Source: Haematobacter genomosp. 1
Lineage (GTDB): Bacteria > Pseudomonadota > Alphaproteobacteria > Rhodobacterales > Rhodobacteraceae
Length of the DNA: 64,000 nucleotides
Assembly: GCF_002196855.1 (NCBI RefSeq)
Contig: NZ_NIPW01000011.1
Coordinates: 145,954 to 209,953 of the forward strand
Direction: 5' to 3'
Below the pieces are notes generated by a model. That model saw only the letters and a program-made list of their open reading frames with translations. It did not search any database and had not been told where the DNA came from. Both the position numbers and the translations under genes were made by a program. Positions 41,657-51,785 of the stretch are shown in pieces (position 1 is the stretch's first letter; each line of letters begins with the position of its first letter).

Positions 41657-42724
41657 GTGCTGGTCGTCCTTCTCCTCGCGGCGGCGATCTGGGGTCTTGC
41701 CGCGGCCTTCGGTATCCGGCGGGAGATACGCTGGCAGGCCATCGGCCTGCTCTACGTTGCGGTTCTCGCGTTGCTGGTGGTGCTGCCGGAGGGGGCGGCG
41801 CTCCGGGGCTGGCTCGGATGGTCCGTCGGTGCCTGGCTCGTGCTGGGCGGGGCGGGTCTTGCGGTCTGGGGTTACGCGCAGTTGCTGGGCCGGCTCCGCA
41901 TGCGGGCGCGGTCCGCAGTGCAGGGGGTCGAGGCGCCTGCACAGATGGGAACCCCCGCCCTGGGAGCGGCCGCGCTGAGGGAAGCGGAGGTGGAGCGTTA
42001 TTCCCGGCATCTCATTCTGCGGGAAGTCGGCGGCCAGGGGCAAAGGCGCTTGCGGAATGCGCATGTGCTCGTGGTGGGGGCGGGCGGTATCGGCTCCCCC
42101 GCGCTTCTTTATCTGGCGGCGGCGGGAGTCGGGCGGATCACGCTTGTGGACGACGACAGGGTGGACCTCTCCAATCTTCAGCGGCAGGTGATCCACCGAA
42201 CGGAAGATATCGGCATGTCCAAGGTCGCCTCCGCCGCCCGCGCGATCCATGCGCTCAATGCGGGCGTCGCGGTGACGCCGGTGGACCGGCGTCTGGACGA
42301 CACTCTGGCCGCGGAGCTGATCCCGCGCGTGGACCTTGTGCTCGACGGCAGCGACGGTTTTGCCACGCGGGCGCTGGTCAACCGTGCGGCGGTGGAAGCG
42401 GGGGTGCCGCTCCTCTCCGCCTCGGTCGGTCAGTGGGAGGGGCAGATCTCCCTTTTCGATCCTGCGCGGGGGGCACCCTGTCTGGCCTGTCTCTTTCCGG
42501 TGGAACCAGCCGCCGGTCTTGCCCCGACCTGTGCGGAGGGTGGGGTCGCGGGGCCGCTGCCGGGCGTTCTGGGCACGATGATGGCGCTGGAGACGCTGAA
42601 GGAACTGACAGGCGCGGGCATGGGGCTGCGCGGGCGGCTTCTGCTGTACGACGGGCTTTACGGCGAGACGCGCATGATTGCGGTCCATCGCCGGCCGGGC
42701 TGTCCGGTCTGCGGCGGCATCTGA
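41657..42724 (+). CDS. MoeB/ThiF family adenylyltransferase with N-terminal membrane segments
   Basis: 355 residues. The first ~75 residues hold two or three hydrophobic helices (LVVLLLAAAIWGLAAAFG, IGLLYVAVLALLVVLPEG, AWLVLGGAGLAVWGYAQLLG). The E1-like domain then has YSRHLILREVGGQGQRRL, VLVVGAGGIGSPALLYLA (nucleotide binding), and LSNLQRQVIH. Two C-terminal Cys pairs (CLACLF and CPVCGG) are the zinc site. It activates a sulfur-carrier C-terminus (MoaD or ThiS type). Starts GTG 3 bp after dut. Confidence 0.85.
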   Translation: MLVVLLLAAAIWGLAAAFGIRREIRWQAIGLLYVAVLALLVVLPEGAALRGWLGWSVGAWLVLGGAGLAVWGYAQLLGRLRMRARSAVQGVEAPAQMGTPALGAAALREAEVERYSRHLILREVGGQGQRRLRNAHVLVVGAGGIGSPALLYLAAAGVGRITLVDDDRVDLSNLQRQVIHRTEDIGMSKVASAARAIHALNAGVAVTPVDRRLDDTLAAELIPRVDLVLDGSDGFATRALVNRAAVEAGVPLLSASVGQWEGQISLFDPARGAPCLACLFPVEPAAGLAPTCAEGGVAGPLPGVLGTMMALETLKELTGAGMGLRGRLLLYDGLYGETRMIAVHRRPGCPVCGGI

Positions 42725-42850
42725 ACGTTTCTGCAAAGGCCGGAATGCCGCGTTTCAAGGCCGGGGAGATCGTGTTCCTGCGTTTCCGTTCGCCGGGGCT
42801 GGAAAGCCTCTCCGACCCGGCTTAGCTTCCCGTTGTTAAGGAGAGCCCAG

Positions 42851-44878
42851 ATGACCAATCCCCTGCTTGAATCCTGGACCGCGCCCTTCGGCCTGCCGCC
42901 CTTCGACCGGATCACGGATGACGATTTCGCCGCGGCCTTCGACGCCGCTCTGGCGGAGGCGCGCGCCAATATCTCGGCCATCGCCGCCGACCCCGCAGCG
43001 CCCGCCTTTGACAATACGATCGAGGCACTGGAACTGGCGGAGCAGCGGCTCGACCGGGTGGCGGGGGTGTTCTACAATCTCGCTGGCTCCGACGCCAATC
43101 CTGCGCGAGAGGCGCTGCAGCGCGATCTCGCGCCGAAGATGGCCAAGTTCTCCTCCGAAGTCCTGATGAACCGCACGCTCTACGACAGGGTGCGCACTGT
43201 CTGGGAACAGCGCGAGCAGCTCACTCTCACGCCGGAGCAGCTGCGTGTTCTGGACCTCTACCATCAGATGTTCGTCCGTGCGGGCGCCGAGCTGGAAGGC
43301 GCGCCCGCCGACCGTTTCCGCGCCATCAAGGAGCGTCTGGCCTCTCTGGGCACCGACTTCGGTCAGAAGGTTCTGGCGGAGGAGCGCGACTGGTCCATGG
43401 ATCTGGCGGAGGACGATCTGGAGGGCCTGCCGGAGTTTCTGGTCGAAGGGCTGGCCGCCGCTGCCGCCGAGCGGGGGCGGGAGGGCTGGACCCTCACGCT
43501 CAACCGCTCGCTCATCGTGCCGTTCCTCGAACTCTCTCCCCGCAGAGAACTCCGCCAGCGCGCCTACGAGGCCTGGACGGCGCGCGGGTCGAACAGCAAT
43601 GCCAACGACACGCGCGCGCTTGTCGCCGAAACTCTGAAACTCCGTCATGAGCGTGCGGAACTGCTGGGCTACCCCTCTTACGCCGCCTACAAGCTGGAAC
43701 CCGAGATGGCCCATACGCCGGAGCGGGTGCAGGAGCTGCTTTCCCGCGTATGGACCCCCGCGCGCGCCAAGGCGGAGGCAGACGCCGAAGCCCTGACGCA
43801 CCTGCTGCATGAGGATGGGGTGAACGGCCGGCTCGAACCCTGGGACTGGCGGTTCTATGCGGCCCGCCGGCGCAAGGCGGAGCACGATCTGGATGAGGCC
43901 GCGCTGAAGCCTTACCTGCAACTCGACCGCATGGTGGAGGCGGCCTTCGAGACGGCCGGGCGGCTTTTCGGCCTGAAGTTCGAGCCGCTCGACGTGCCGC
44001 TCTACCACCCCGACGCCCGCGCGTGGGACGTGACGCGCGACGGGAGGCATATGGCCGTGTTCATCGGCGACTATTTTGCCCGGCCCTCCAAACGCTCGGG
44101 CGCATGGTGTTCCGCCTTCCGCAGTCAGCGCAAGCTGGGCGGTGAGGTGCGGCCCATCGTGGTCAATGTCTGCAACTTCGCCAAGCCCGCGAAGGGGCAG
44201 CCCGCGCTGCTGTCCTATGATGACGCGCGCACGCTGTTCCATGAATTCGGCCACGCGCTGCATCAGATGCTGTCTGATGTGACCTACGGCTTCGTCTCCG
44301 GCACCTCCGTCGCGCGGGATTTCGTCGAACTGCCGAGCCAGCTCTACGAGCACTGGCTTGAGGTTCCGGAGGTGCTGGAGCGCCACGCCCGCCACTACCG
44401 CACGGGCGAGCCGATGCCCCGGGAGATGCTGGAACGTCTGCTGGCCGCGCAGAACTTCGATCAGGGCTTCGCAACCGTGGAGTATCTTGCCTCTGCGTTG
44501 GTCGATCTGGCGTTTCACGAGGGTCCGCCCCCTGCCGATCCGATGGCGAAGCAAGCCGAGGTTCTGGCGGAGGTCGGCATGCCCCATGCGATCCGCATGC
44601 GCCACGCCACACCGCATTTCGGCCATGTCTTTGCGGGGGAGGGATATGCTTCGGGCTACTACAGCTACATGTGGTCCGAAGTGATGGATGCGGATGCGTT
44701 CGATGCCTTCCGCGAGGCTGGCGATCCATTCGACCCGGAAATCGCGCGGCGGCTGGAGCAGAACATCCTGTCTGCCGGGAGAAGCCGTGATCCGGCGGAG
44801 GAATACACGGCCTTCCGGGGCAGGATGCCCGGTGTGGAGGCATTGCTCCGCGGACGAGGGCTGGACGACGCGGCCTAG
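42851..44878 (+). CDS. M3 family zinc metallopeptidase (oligopeptidase A / Dcp-like)
   Basis: 675-residue cytosolic oligopeptidase. The catalytic motif TLFHEFGHALHQMLSD carries the HExxH-type zinc ligands, with the third ligand Glu in DFVELPSQLYEHW. The start region NPLLESWTAPFGLPPFDRI resembles PrlC/Dcp. ATG 42851 is chosen with AAGGAGAG upstream. Degrades short peptides. Its stop overlaps the convergent gene at 44875 by 4 bp. Confidence 0.92.
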   Translation: MTNPLLESWTAPFGLPPFDRITDDDFAAAFDAALAEARANISAIAADPAAPAFDNTIEALELAEQRLDRVAGVFYNLAGSDANPAREALQRDLAPKMAKFSSEVLMNRTLYDRVRTVWEQREQLTLTPEQLRVLDLYHQMFVRAGAELEGAPADRFRAIKERLASLGTDFGQKVLAEERDWSMDLAEDDLEGLPEFLVEGLAAAAAERGREGWTLTLNRSLIVPFLELSPRRELRQRAYEAWTARGSNSNANDTRALVAETLKLRHERAELLGYPSYAAYKLEPEMAHTPERVQELLSRVWTPARAKAEADAEALTHLLHEDGVNGRLEPWDWRFYAARRRKAEHDLDEAALKPYLQLDRMVEAAFETAGRLFGLKFEPLDVPLYHPDARAWDVTRDGRHMAVFIGDYFARPSKRSGAWCSAFRSQRKLGGEVRPIVVNVCNFAKPAKGQPALLSYDDARTLFHEFGHALHQMLSDVTYGFVSGTSVARDFVELPSQLYEHWLEVPEVLERHARHYRTGEPMPREMLERLLAAQNFDQGFATVEYLASALVDLAFHEGPPPADPMAKQAEVLAEVGMPHAIRMRHATPHFGHVFAGEGYASGYYSYMWSEVMDADAFDAFREAGDPFDPEIARRLEQNILSAGRSRDPAEEYTAFRGRMPGVEALLRGRGLDDAA

Positions 44879-45150
44879 CGGTCGCTGGGCCGCCGACGGG
44901 TCGGCTGATCGACGATATCACTGACCATGCGGAGGAGGAGGCGCGTCTCCTCCGCCACGGCGGCCTCGAAGGAGAACGCCTCCTGCGGAATAACGCCGGG
45001 GTCCTCCGCGCCGTCCTGAACGGTCTCTCCACGCGTCAGCCGATGGCGCAGATCGTCAAGCCTGTCGCGCGGCAGGTTGGCCATCAGATCGCGGAGCACC
45101 TTGCGGTGCGCAACGATCATGGCTTCCAGACGTTCGGGGGTGAGGGACAT
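44875..45150 (-). CDS. Hypothetical protein, 91 aa
   Basis: 91-residue soluble, charged helical protein (LEAMIVAHRKVLRDLMANL, RDRLDDLRHRLTRGETV); no motif recognised. Good AGGAGG site before ATG 45150. It lies 57 bp from the CDF transporter gene on the same strand and ends in a 4-bp convergent overlap with the peptidase. Confidence 0.65.
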   Translation of the reverse strand: MSLTPERLEAMIVAHRKVLRDLMANLPRDRLDDLRHRLTRGETVQDGAEDPGVIPQEAFSFEAAVAEETRLLLRMVSDIVDQPTRRRPSDR

Positions 45151-45207
45151 GGTGCGCCTCCTGTGTCAGGGCGGGGAACAACGCGGGCGTCGCCGCGGCT
45201 GTTCCGC

Positions 45208-46083
45208 TCAGTCCGCGACGTCCTTGTGGATGATGACATCTGTTTGCGGATAGGCTTCGAGAATGCGCCGCTTGAGCGCCGCGCTGATGGCATGGGCATC
45301 GCGGAGCGGCTGATCGCCGTCCAGCTCGATGTGCAGGTTCACAAAGACGCGGCTGCCGCTTGTTCGGGTTTTCAGGTCGTGGAAACCGCGCACGCCGGGC
45401 CAGTCGCGCGTGATCGCGGCGATGCCTTCGATCAGCGCCGGGTCCGCGCGGCGGTCCATCAGGGCGTTCCACGCATCCCGCCCGATCCTGATCGCCCCGA
45501 ACGCCATGACAGCGGCCGCCGCAATGGCCACGATGCTGTCCACCTGACCAAGCCCATAGCGGGCGGAGACCCACAGCGACACGATGGCGCCTATGTTGGG
45601 AATGAGGTCGCCGATGTAATGCACCGAATCCGCCGCGACGACCTTGCTTCCCGTCCGCCGCACCACGCGTCGCTGCCAGAGCACGAGGCCGATGGTGAGC
45701 CCGATGGAGAGGACCATCACGGCGATGCCGCCCTGCTGCGCAGACAGGTCGTGCGACTTCGGGCCGAACAGCCGCGCGAACCCGTTCCATGCGATGAGGG
45801 CGGCGGACATCAGGATGAAGGTGGACTGGCCGAGCGCGGTCAGATCCTCGACCGACGTATGGCCGAAGGCGTGATCCTCGTCCGGCGGGCGCGCGGCATA
45901 GAGGATCGCGGCCAGCCCGCCGAGCGACACCAGCAGGTCGAGCGAACTGTCAGCAAGGCTCGCCGCGATGGAAAGCGATCGCGTTTCCACCACCGCCCAC
46001 AGCTTCAGCGCGACGAGGATGAGCGCGACGGAGACGGAGGCCACCCCCGCGGAAATATTTTCGCGCGTCGCCGGTCTGTCCAT
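45208..46083 (-). CDS. Cation diffusion facilitator family transporter (FieF/CzcD-like)
   Basis: 291-residue CDF exporter of Zn2+, Fe2+ or related divalent ions by proton antiport. Six helices; metal site A residues SLADSSLDLLVS (D...D) and DSVHYIGDL (HxxxD) are intact, giving the zinc/iron HxxD-DxxxD type. C-terminal cytosolic domain with VFVNLHIELDGDQPLRDAHA. AGGAG precedes ATG 46083. Substrate not decidable from sequence. Confidence 0.9.
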   Translation of the reverse strand: MDRPATRENISAGVASVSVALILVALKLWAVVETRSLSIAASLADSSLDLLVSLGGLAAILYAARPPDEDHAFGHTSVEDLTALGQSTFILMSAALIAWNGFARLFGPKSHDLSAQQGGIAVMVLSIGLTIGLVLWQRRVVRRTGSKVVAADSVHYIGDLIPNIGAIVSLWVSARYGLGQVDSIVAIAAAAVMAFGAIRIGRDAWNALMDRRADPALIEGIAAITRDWPGVRGFHDLKTRTSGSRVFVNLHIELDGDQPLRDAHAISAALKRRILEAYPQTDVIIHKDVAD

Positions 46084-46151
46084 GCTGCACTCCTGAGTGG
46101 GAGGTCATGTATAAGGGCAAAACCGCCGAAGTTACAGGGGCCGGTGCAGGG

Positions 46152-46658
46152 TCAGTCGCGGGTTTCCTGCGCATCGACCCCCCAGATCGTCGCCTTGGGA
46201 ACCCAGCCGTCGGAGCCGGAGGCGGTGATCTCGCACCAGTCGGGCAGGCACTTGCCGAGCCGCGCGATGACGCCCGCCTGCGCTTCTGCGACGACGCGGC
46301 CATCTTCCTCCGGTCGGGCGCGAAGCGGGACCATATCGGTCTCCACCAGCACGGTACGCACCCCCGACAACAGCGCGAAGTGGATCCAGCCGCCAACTCC
46401 GTCCCGGTCCTCGACCCGCCGCCAGTTGCCGTGCTCCGCAACGACCCGGAGCGGCATGTCCCGCCGGGTGAACACCCAGTCGATCCGATGCGTGAGCGAG
46501 GGCCCGCGCCGCACGTTTCCCTCCGAGGTCTTGAGCGAAACGAAGCGCGGGACAGGCAGATTGGTGACTGCGCCGCGCTCCTCCTCCTGCGCGCGGACCA
46601 TGCCCGCCAGAAGGATCGCGATGACTGCTGCGATGACGCAGAAGACGGCCTGTTTCAT
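46152..46658 (-). CDS. Exported SH3-like domain protein
   Basis: 168 residues from ATG 46658. The signal sequence MKQAVFCVIAAVIAILLAG is followed by two SH3_4-like repeats (SLKTSEGNVRRGPSLTHRI with WRRVED and GWIH; then VPLRARPEEDGRVVAEAQAG with WCEI and GWV). Such proteins are periplasmic and interact with peptidoglycan or ligands of unknown type. Confidence 0.82.
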   Translation of the reverse strand: MKQAVFCVIAAVIAILLAGMVRAQEEERGAVTNLPVPRFVSLKTSEGNVRRGPSLTHRIDWVFTRRDMPLRVVAEHGNWRRVEDRDGVGGWIHFALLSGVRTVLVETDMVPLRARPEEDGRVVAEAQAGVIARLGKCLPDWCEITASGSDGWVPKATIWGVDAQETRD

Positions 46659-46878
46659 GATATGTGCTGCCCGCTGGTCTCGTTGGACCCGAATCACGCC
46701 TTGTGGCGTCTGCTCCGCGGCAGGATTTCATCTGGCCGCCGCGAAGGCCAGCAGGATTTCGCGATGCCCCCAACGGGACGGCGCTGTGTACGCCCCATGC
46801 GGCTTCCCGAGGCGCGGCGGCCTCCATGCGAAAGGGGCGCCGGAGGGCGCCCCTTCCATATCCGAACTCTGGCCGCGA
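46659..46878. other. Intergenic gap between SH3-like gene and ilvC
   Basis: 220 bp without supported gene; it holds the ilvC terminator hairpin (46834-46853) and probably the promoter of the SH3-like gene. Confidence 0.6.
46834..46853 (-). terminator. ilvC terminator hairpin
   Basis: Perfect 8-bp stem GGGGCGCC / GGCGCCCC with a four-base loop, 26 bp after the ilvC stop on its strand, followed by TTT then C. Short U run but a strong stem. Confidence 0.7.
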
Positions 46879-47922
<1,044 letters not shown>

Positions 47923-47972
47923 TTATGGGGCAGATCATAGACATGCCGGCTGCATGGCGAATGCAAACTCGC

Positions 47973-47999
47973 GAAACATTCGCAAATAAGCGATGTTTC
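47973..47999. promoter_or_regulatory. Inverted repeat operator between ilvC and the Lrp genes
   Basis: GAAACATTCGC (47973-47983) and GCGATGTTTC (47990-47999) form a near-perfect inverted repeat with a 6-bp AT-rich centre. Position between ilvC and divergent Lrp/AsnC genes suggests a Lrp-type site controlling one or both. It also argues that the Lrp start lies downstream of it. Confidence 0.6.
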
Positions 48000-48019
48000 A
48001 ATTCTTCATGTTGAGGAAT

Positions 48020-48487
48020 ATGGATATATTCATGCTCAACGATACCGACAGACGCATTCTTCGCCACTACCTCGCCGATCCCGACGCGCCCGCGCTTCGG
48101 CTGGCGGAGCGGGCCGGCGTCACGGCCGCCACCTTTTCCCGCCGGCTGGAGCGGATGCGGGAGGAGGGGGTCGTGCAGGGGGAGCAGGCGATCATCGACT
48201 GGCGCGCGCTCGGCTGGGAGGTGGAGGTGAGCCTGCGGTTCACGCTCGACAAGACCGATCCCCGCGCATTCGACCAGTTCCTCGCCGCCGCGCGCGAGGT
48301 GCCGGAGGTCGTGGCGATCCAGACCTTCCTGGGCCGTGTGGACGTGCGGCTGTCGGTCATCGCCCGCGACATGGCGCATTATCAGGAGATTTATCGCAAC
48401 CGCATCCTGACGCTGCCGCATATCGCGGATATCGAGGCGCTGATGCTCGTTTCCGTCATCAAGGATGCGGAGACGCTGCCGCTGTGA
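48020..48487 (+). CDS. Lrp/AsnC family regulator 1
   Basis: 155 residues from ATG 48020, which has GAGGA just upstream; ATG 47993 would overlap the inverted repeat. N-terminal HTH: LNDTDRRILRHYLADPDAPA, LRLAERAGVTAATFSRRLER (20), and a RAM ligand domain with FLGRVDVRLSVIARDM. Overlaps regulator 2 by 4 bp. Divergent to ilvC; branched-chain amino acid control is plausible but not shown. Confidence 0.85.
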   Translation: MDIFMLNDTDRRILRHYLADPDAPALRLAERAGVTAATFSRRLERMREEGVVQGEQAIIDWRALGWEVEVSLRFTLDKTDPRAFDQFLAAAREVPEVVAIQTFLGRVDVRLSVIARDMAHYQEIYRNRILTLPHIADIEALMLVSVIKDAETLPL

Positions 48488-48942
48488 TCGAGCTTGACGA
48501 TATGGACCGGCGCCTGCTGCGCGTTCTGGCGGAAGATGCGCGACTGTCGGCGGGAGAGGCGGGCCGGAGGCTGGGCTTGAGCCAGCCCGCGGCCTGGCGG
48601 CGGTTGAAGCGGCTGACGGAGGCGGGCGCGATCCGGGGGCGTCGGGTGCTGCTGGACCATCAGGCGCTCGGCTTCGGCGTGACGGTGTTTCTGGGCATCA
48701 AGCTCGCCACGCGCGGGCGGGTTAGCCTCGACGATTTCGAGCGTGCCGTGACAGCCATCCCGGAGGTGCTGACGGTGCAGCATGTGCTGGGCGTCTTCGA
48801 TTATCGTCTGCGCGTCGTGGCCCGTGACATCGTCGATTTCGAGCGCATCCTGCGGCGGCGCATCATGACATTGCCGGGGGTGGGGCAGGTGGAGGCGAAT
48901 GTCATGCTGTCGGAGGAGCATCGTCCGGGCCCGCTGGGATGA
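48484..48942 (+). CDS. Lrp/AsnC family regulator 2
   Basis: 152 residues from GTG in 4-bp overlap with regulator 1. HTH: LDDMDRRLLRVLAEDARLSA, GRRLGLSQPAAWRRLKRLTE; RAM domain with HVLGVFDYRLRVVARDI. The two paralogues probably form heteromeric octamers. The 3' end overlaps the FUSC gene on the other strand by about 41 bp. Confidence 0.87.
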   Translation: MIELDDMDRRLLRVLAEDARLSAGEAGRRLGLSQPAAWRRLKRLTEAGAIRGRRVLLDHQALGFGVTVFLGIKLATRGRVSLDDFERAVTAIPEVLTVQHVLGVFDYRLRVVARDIVDFERILRRRIMTLPGVGQVEANVMLSEEHRPGPLG

Positions 48943-49924
48943 CCCCCTCGGTCGGGTCGCTGGCGCGAAAGGCCAGCATTGCGGATCGGACGCGCAGAAG
49001 ATGGATCAGCATCGGCTCCCATCCCGGATCGACGCCCTGAGGGAGCCGAGGCGAAATGCCCGTTTTCAGCCCGCTGGCAAGGTCGGAGAGCATGCCCGCC
49101 ACACCGGGCGCGGCGCCTTCCTTTCGCAGAAGGTCAACGCCTGCCTCCGCCATGAGTAGGGCGCAGGCGTAGAGCCGTATCGACTGGGAATCGTAGATCT
49201 CCGTCACATGGCTCACCCGTTCGGCGGACAATCGGCCGCGGAGCGACCACCGCGCCTCCTGCCGGGCGGCGGCGGTGCTTTCTCCCAGCGCGACCACCGG
49301 GCCGTGGGTTTGGGAAATGACTTTCAGCGCGGCCTCCGCACCGGGCACGTCGCCCTTGCCGATGGCACCGCCCAGTTGCCGCAGACCGGCCGCCAGTTGT
49401 GCCGTCATCGCGGCGGCGGATCGTTGGACCAGGGTGACCGGGTCGCGCGTGAACAGCACCTGACTGAACAGAAGGCCCACGCCGGTGCCGGTCGCCACGT
49501 CGATCAGGCGCGACAGGCCCGCGGTCTGCGGCCCCATGGCCAGCACCAGAAGCGCCGAGACCCCGGCCTGAATCGGCACGACGGCGGGCTGGCCATAACT
49601 TGTCGCAACCATCATCGCGACAAAGCTGACGATGGCCAGACGGAGAACCGGATAGGTGTCCGGCACCAGCAGCAGGCCCAGTTCCCCCACCACCGTCCCC
49701 GTGACCACGCCCGACATCAGGCCGATGGCCTGCCGCGCGTGGCTGGGCAGGGCGGGCGACAGGCAGACGATCGCACTTACCGCCGCAAAGACCGGCCGGT
49801 CGTGACCGAAGACCCCATGCGCTATGACCCACGCCAGCGTTGCGCCCGCCGCGCTTTCCAGCGCGTCGAGCCATGTGATACGCCAACGGCCAAGAACGCG
49901 CGCCGCGATACCGCGCCTTGCCAC
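48902..49924 (-). CDS. FUSC/aromatic-acid-exporter-like membrane protein
   Basis: About 340 residues with an N-terminal half of six hydrophobic helices (LDALESAAGATLAWVIAHGV, VFAAVSAIVCLSP, VLRLAIVSFVAMMVATSYG, VSALLVLAMGPQ) and a soluble C-terminal half, the FUSC / ArAE_1 pattern of aromatic or toxic compound exporters. GTG 49924 is chosen because earlier starts lie inside dps; Shine-Dalgarno poor. Just downstream of dps, possibly cotranscribed. Confidence 0.75.
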   Translation of the reverse strand: MARRGIAARVLGRWRITWLDALESAAGATLAWVIAHGVFGHDRPVFAAVSAIVCLSPALPSHARQAIGLMSGVVTGTVVGELGLLLVPDTYPVLRLAIVSFVAMMVATSYGQPAVVPIQAGVSALLVLAMGPQTAGLSRLIDVATGTGVGLLFSQVLFTRDPVTLVQRSAAAMTAQLAAGLRQLGGAIGKGDVPGAEAALKVISQTHGPVVALGESTAAARQEARWSLRGRLSAERVSHVTEIYDSQSIRLYACALLMAEAGVDLLRKEGAAPGVAGMLSDLASGLKTGISPRLPQGVDPGWEPMLIHLLRVRSAMLAFRASDPTEGVIPAGPDDAPPTA

Positions 49925-49928
49925 CCTG

Positions 49929-50513
49929 TCAGACGCGGACGAGCGGGGTGTCCACCAGATGCTCGGCAAGGAACCAGCACTGAAGCTCGTTCGTCCGTAT
50001 CACGTTGGAGACGAGCACGTCGTTGGAGCCGTCGTCGCCCTGCTCCTGCACCTTCTCCGCCGCGTCGTGGGCGTCGATCAGGATCATCTCATGGGCTTCG
50101 AGCAGGCGGGACAGCATGGCGGGCACTTCCTCCGCACCATTGGGAGCGCGGGGAACACGGGTGATCTCCGCCACATGGCGCGGGTCGCCGACGGCGATGC
50201 CGCCCAGCGTCTGAATCCGCTCCGCGACCATGTCGATCAGTTCGAGTTGCTCACCCGCATGCTTGTCCAGCAGGAGGTGGAGCTGGTAAAAGGTCGCGCC
50301 CCGCATCAGCCAGTGAGATTTCTTGTAGAAGGCGTGCAGGATTTGCGTGTCGGCCAGAACCTGGTTCAGCCGCTCGCAGGAGTAGAGCCGTGCATTGTGC
50401 GACAGGCCCAGCGGAAACTGTCGCGCCGTGCCGAACTCCTGAATGATCCGGCCTTCCTGATGGAGCCACGGCTGGCTCGACATGTCTTCGACGGTTTTGC
50501 GTTGCTTCGCCAT
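49929..50513 (-). CDS. dps: Dps family DNA-binding ferritin-like protein
   Basis: 194-residue mini-ferritin storing iron and protecting DNA from peroxide. Ferroxidase ligands are in LHAFYKKSHWLMRGATFYQL, LLLDKHAGEQLELIDMVAER. The N-terminal tail (MAKQRKTVEDMSSQPWLHQE) is longer and basic, fitting DNA binding. GGAGG precedes ATG 50513. Followed by the FUSC-like gene. Confidence 0.9.
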   Translation of the reverse strand: MAKQRKTVEDMSSQPWLHQEGRIIQEFGTARQFPLGLSHNARLYSCERLNQVLADTQILHAFYKKSHWLMRGATFYQLHLLLDKHAGEQLELIDMVAERIQTLGGIAVGDPRHVAEITRVPRAPNGAEEVPAMLSRLLEAHEMILIDAHDAAEKVQEQGDDGSNDVLVSNVIRTNELQCWFLAEHLVDTPLVRV

Positions 50514-50629
50514 TCTGGCCTCCAGCCCGATAGGTGCGGATGCCGAGACGCTTCGCGCACCGACGCGCCCCGGCGCAGGAGGATGTAGGGCGGGCGATGC
50601 CCCCGGCCAGTGGCCGGCCGCGGTTTCCT

Positions 50630-51139
50630 TCAGTCCACGCCGCGATAGGGCTGAACGTATTGCAGGGCCATGTCCCAGGGGAAGAAGATCCAGGTGTCCT
50701 GGCTGACTTCGGTGATGTAGCTGTCCACCATCGCGCGCCCTTTCGGCTTGGCATAGACGGTGGCGAAATGCGCCTTGGGGTAGAGCCTGCGGACGAGTTC
50801 CAGCGTCTTGCCGCTGTCCACCAGATCGTCGATGACGAGAATGCCGGTGCCGTCCCCCATCAGTTCGGGCTGCGGAGCCTTGATGACATGAGCATCCCCC
50901 TGCGACTGGTCGCTGTAGGATTTGACGGAGACGGTATCGATCACCCGCACGTTCAGTTCGCGCGCGATGATCATGGCAGGCGCCATGCCGCCGCGGGTGA
51001 TCGCGACGATGGCGCGCCAGCCGCCCGCCTCCGACTCCGGCCCCTTGCCGTCGAGCCGCCATGCCAGCGCGCGCGCATCGCGGTGCAACTGATCCCAGCT
51101 GACGTGAAATCCCTTTTCATGCGGCAGACGGTCGTTCAT
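50630..51139 (-). CDS. gpt: Xanthine (xanthine-guanine) phosphoribosyltransferase
   Basis: 169-residue purine salvage enzyme. The PRPP-binding motif is [40 protein letters not shown] and [14 protein letters not shown] at the C-terminus match enterobacterial Gpt. ATG 51139 has GGGAG upstream; 12 bp after lysE. Cytosolic or membrane-associated. Confidence 0.9.
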   Translation of the reverse strand: MNDRLPHEKGFHVSWDQLHRDARALAWRLDGKGPESEAGGWRAIVAITRGGMAPAMIIARELNVRVIDTVSVKSYSDQSQGDAHVIKAPQPELMGDGTGILVIDDLVDSGKTLELVRRLYPKAHFATVYAKPKGRAMVDSYITEVSQDTWIFFPWDMALQYVQPYRGVD

Positions 51140-51151
51140 GGCGGCTCCCAA

Positions 51152-51784
51152 TCAGGTGGCGGCAATCTTGATACCGAGGGCGACAAGAAAGGCGCCGAAG
51201 GTGCGGTCGATTACGGGTTTCAGTCCGGCATAGCCGCGTTGCACGCGGTCCAGCGAGAAGATGCGGGCGACGAAGGCGTTCCACAGAGCCTCGTTCAGGA
51301 AAACGGCGATGAGCACGAGAGCCAGCGAAAGGGCCGAGGCCCCGCGCGGGATCGTGCTCACAAAGACAGCACCGAAGAAAACGGCGGGTTTCGGATTGGC
51401 AAGCTGGGTCGCGATGCCCAGCCACACCGCAGACAGCGGCGAGCGGGGTGCATTCCCTTCCGCTGCGGTCGCCGGCGCAATCGTCATGTCGGCCGGATCG
51501 CCTGCATGCCGCCACATCTTGATGGCGAGCCAGATGAGATAGGCCGCGCCCCCGATCTTCAGCGCCCAGAGCAGGCTCGGCGCCAGCCGGAACAGCACCG
51601 CCAGCCCGAAGAGCGCCGCAGTCGCCCAGAATACCGCGCCCAGCCCCAGCCCGACCGCGAGCCATGCGCCCCGCCGCGCGCCCTCCGTCAGCCCGACCCG
51701 CGCGGCCATCAGCACCGCCGGACCGGGAGAGATCGCGGCCAGCAGATGGACGAACCAGACCGCGAGGAACGCGGCGAGCGTCAT
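51152..51784 (-). CDS. LysE family amino-acid/metabolite exporter
   Basis: 210-residue inner-membrane exporter with about six helices. The N-terminal ISPGPAVLMAARVGLTEGAR is the RhtB/LysE hallmark, along with AYLIWLAIKMWRH and ANPKPAVFFGAVFV. One base separates it from the fabI stop, so it is probably in that operon. Substrate (amino acid or lactone) unknown. Confidence 0.87.
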   Translation of the reverse strand: MTLAAFLAVWFVHLLAAISPGPAVLMAARVGLTEGARRGAWLAVGLGLGAVFWATAALFGLAVLFRLAPSLLWALKIGGAAYLIWLAIKMWRHAGDPADMTIAPATAAEGNAPRSPLSAVWLGIATQLANPKPAVFFGAVFVSTIPRGASALSLALVLIAVFLNEALWNAFVARIFSLDRVQRGYAGLKPVIDRTFGAFLVALGIKIAAT

Positions 51785-51785
51785 G

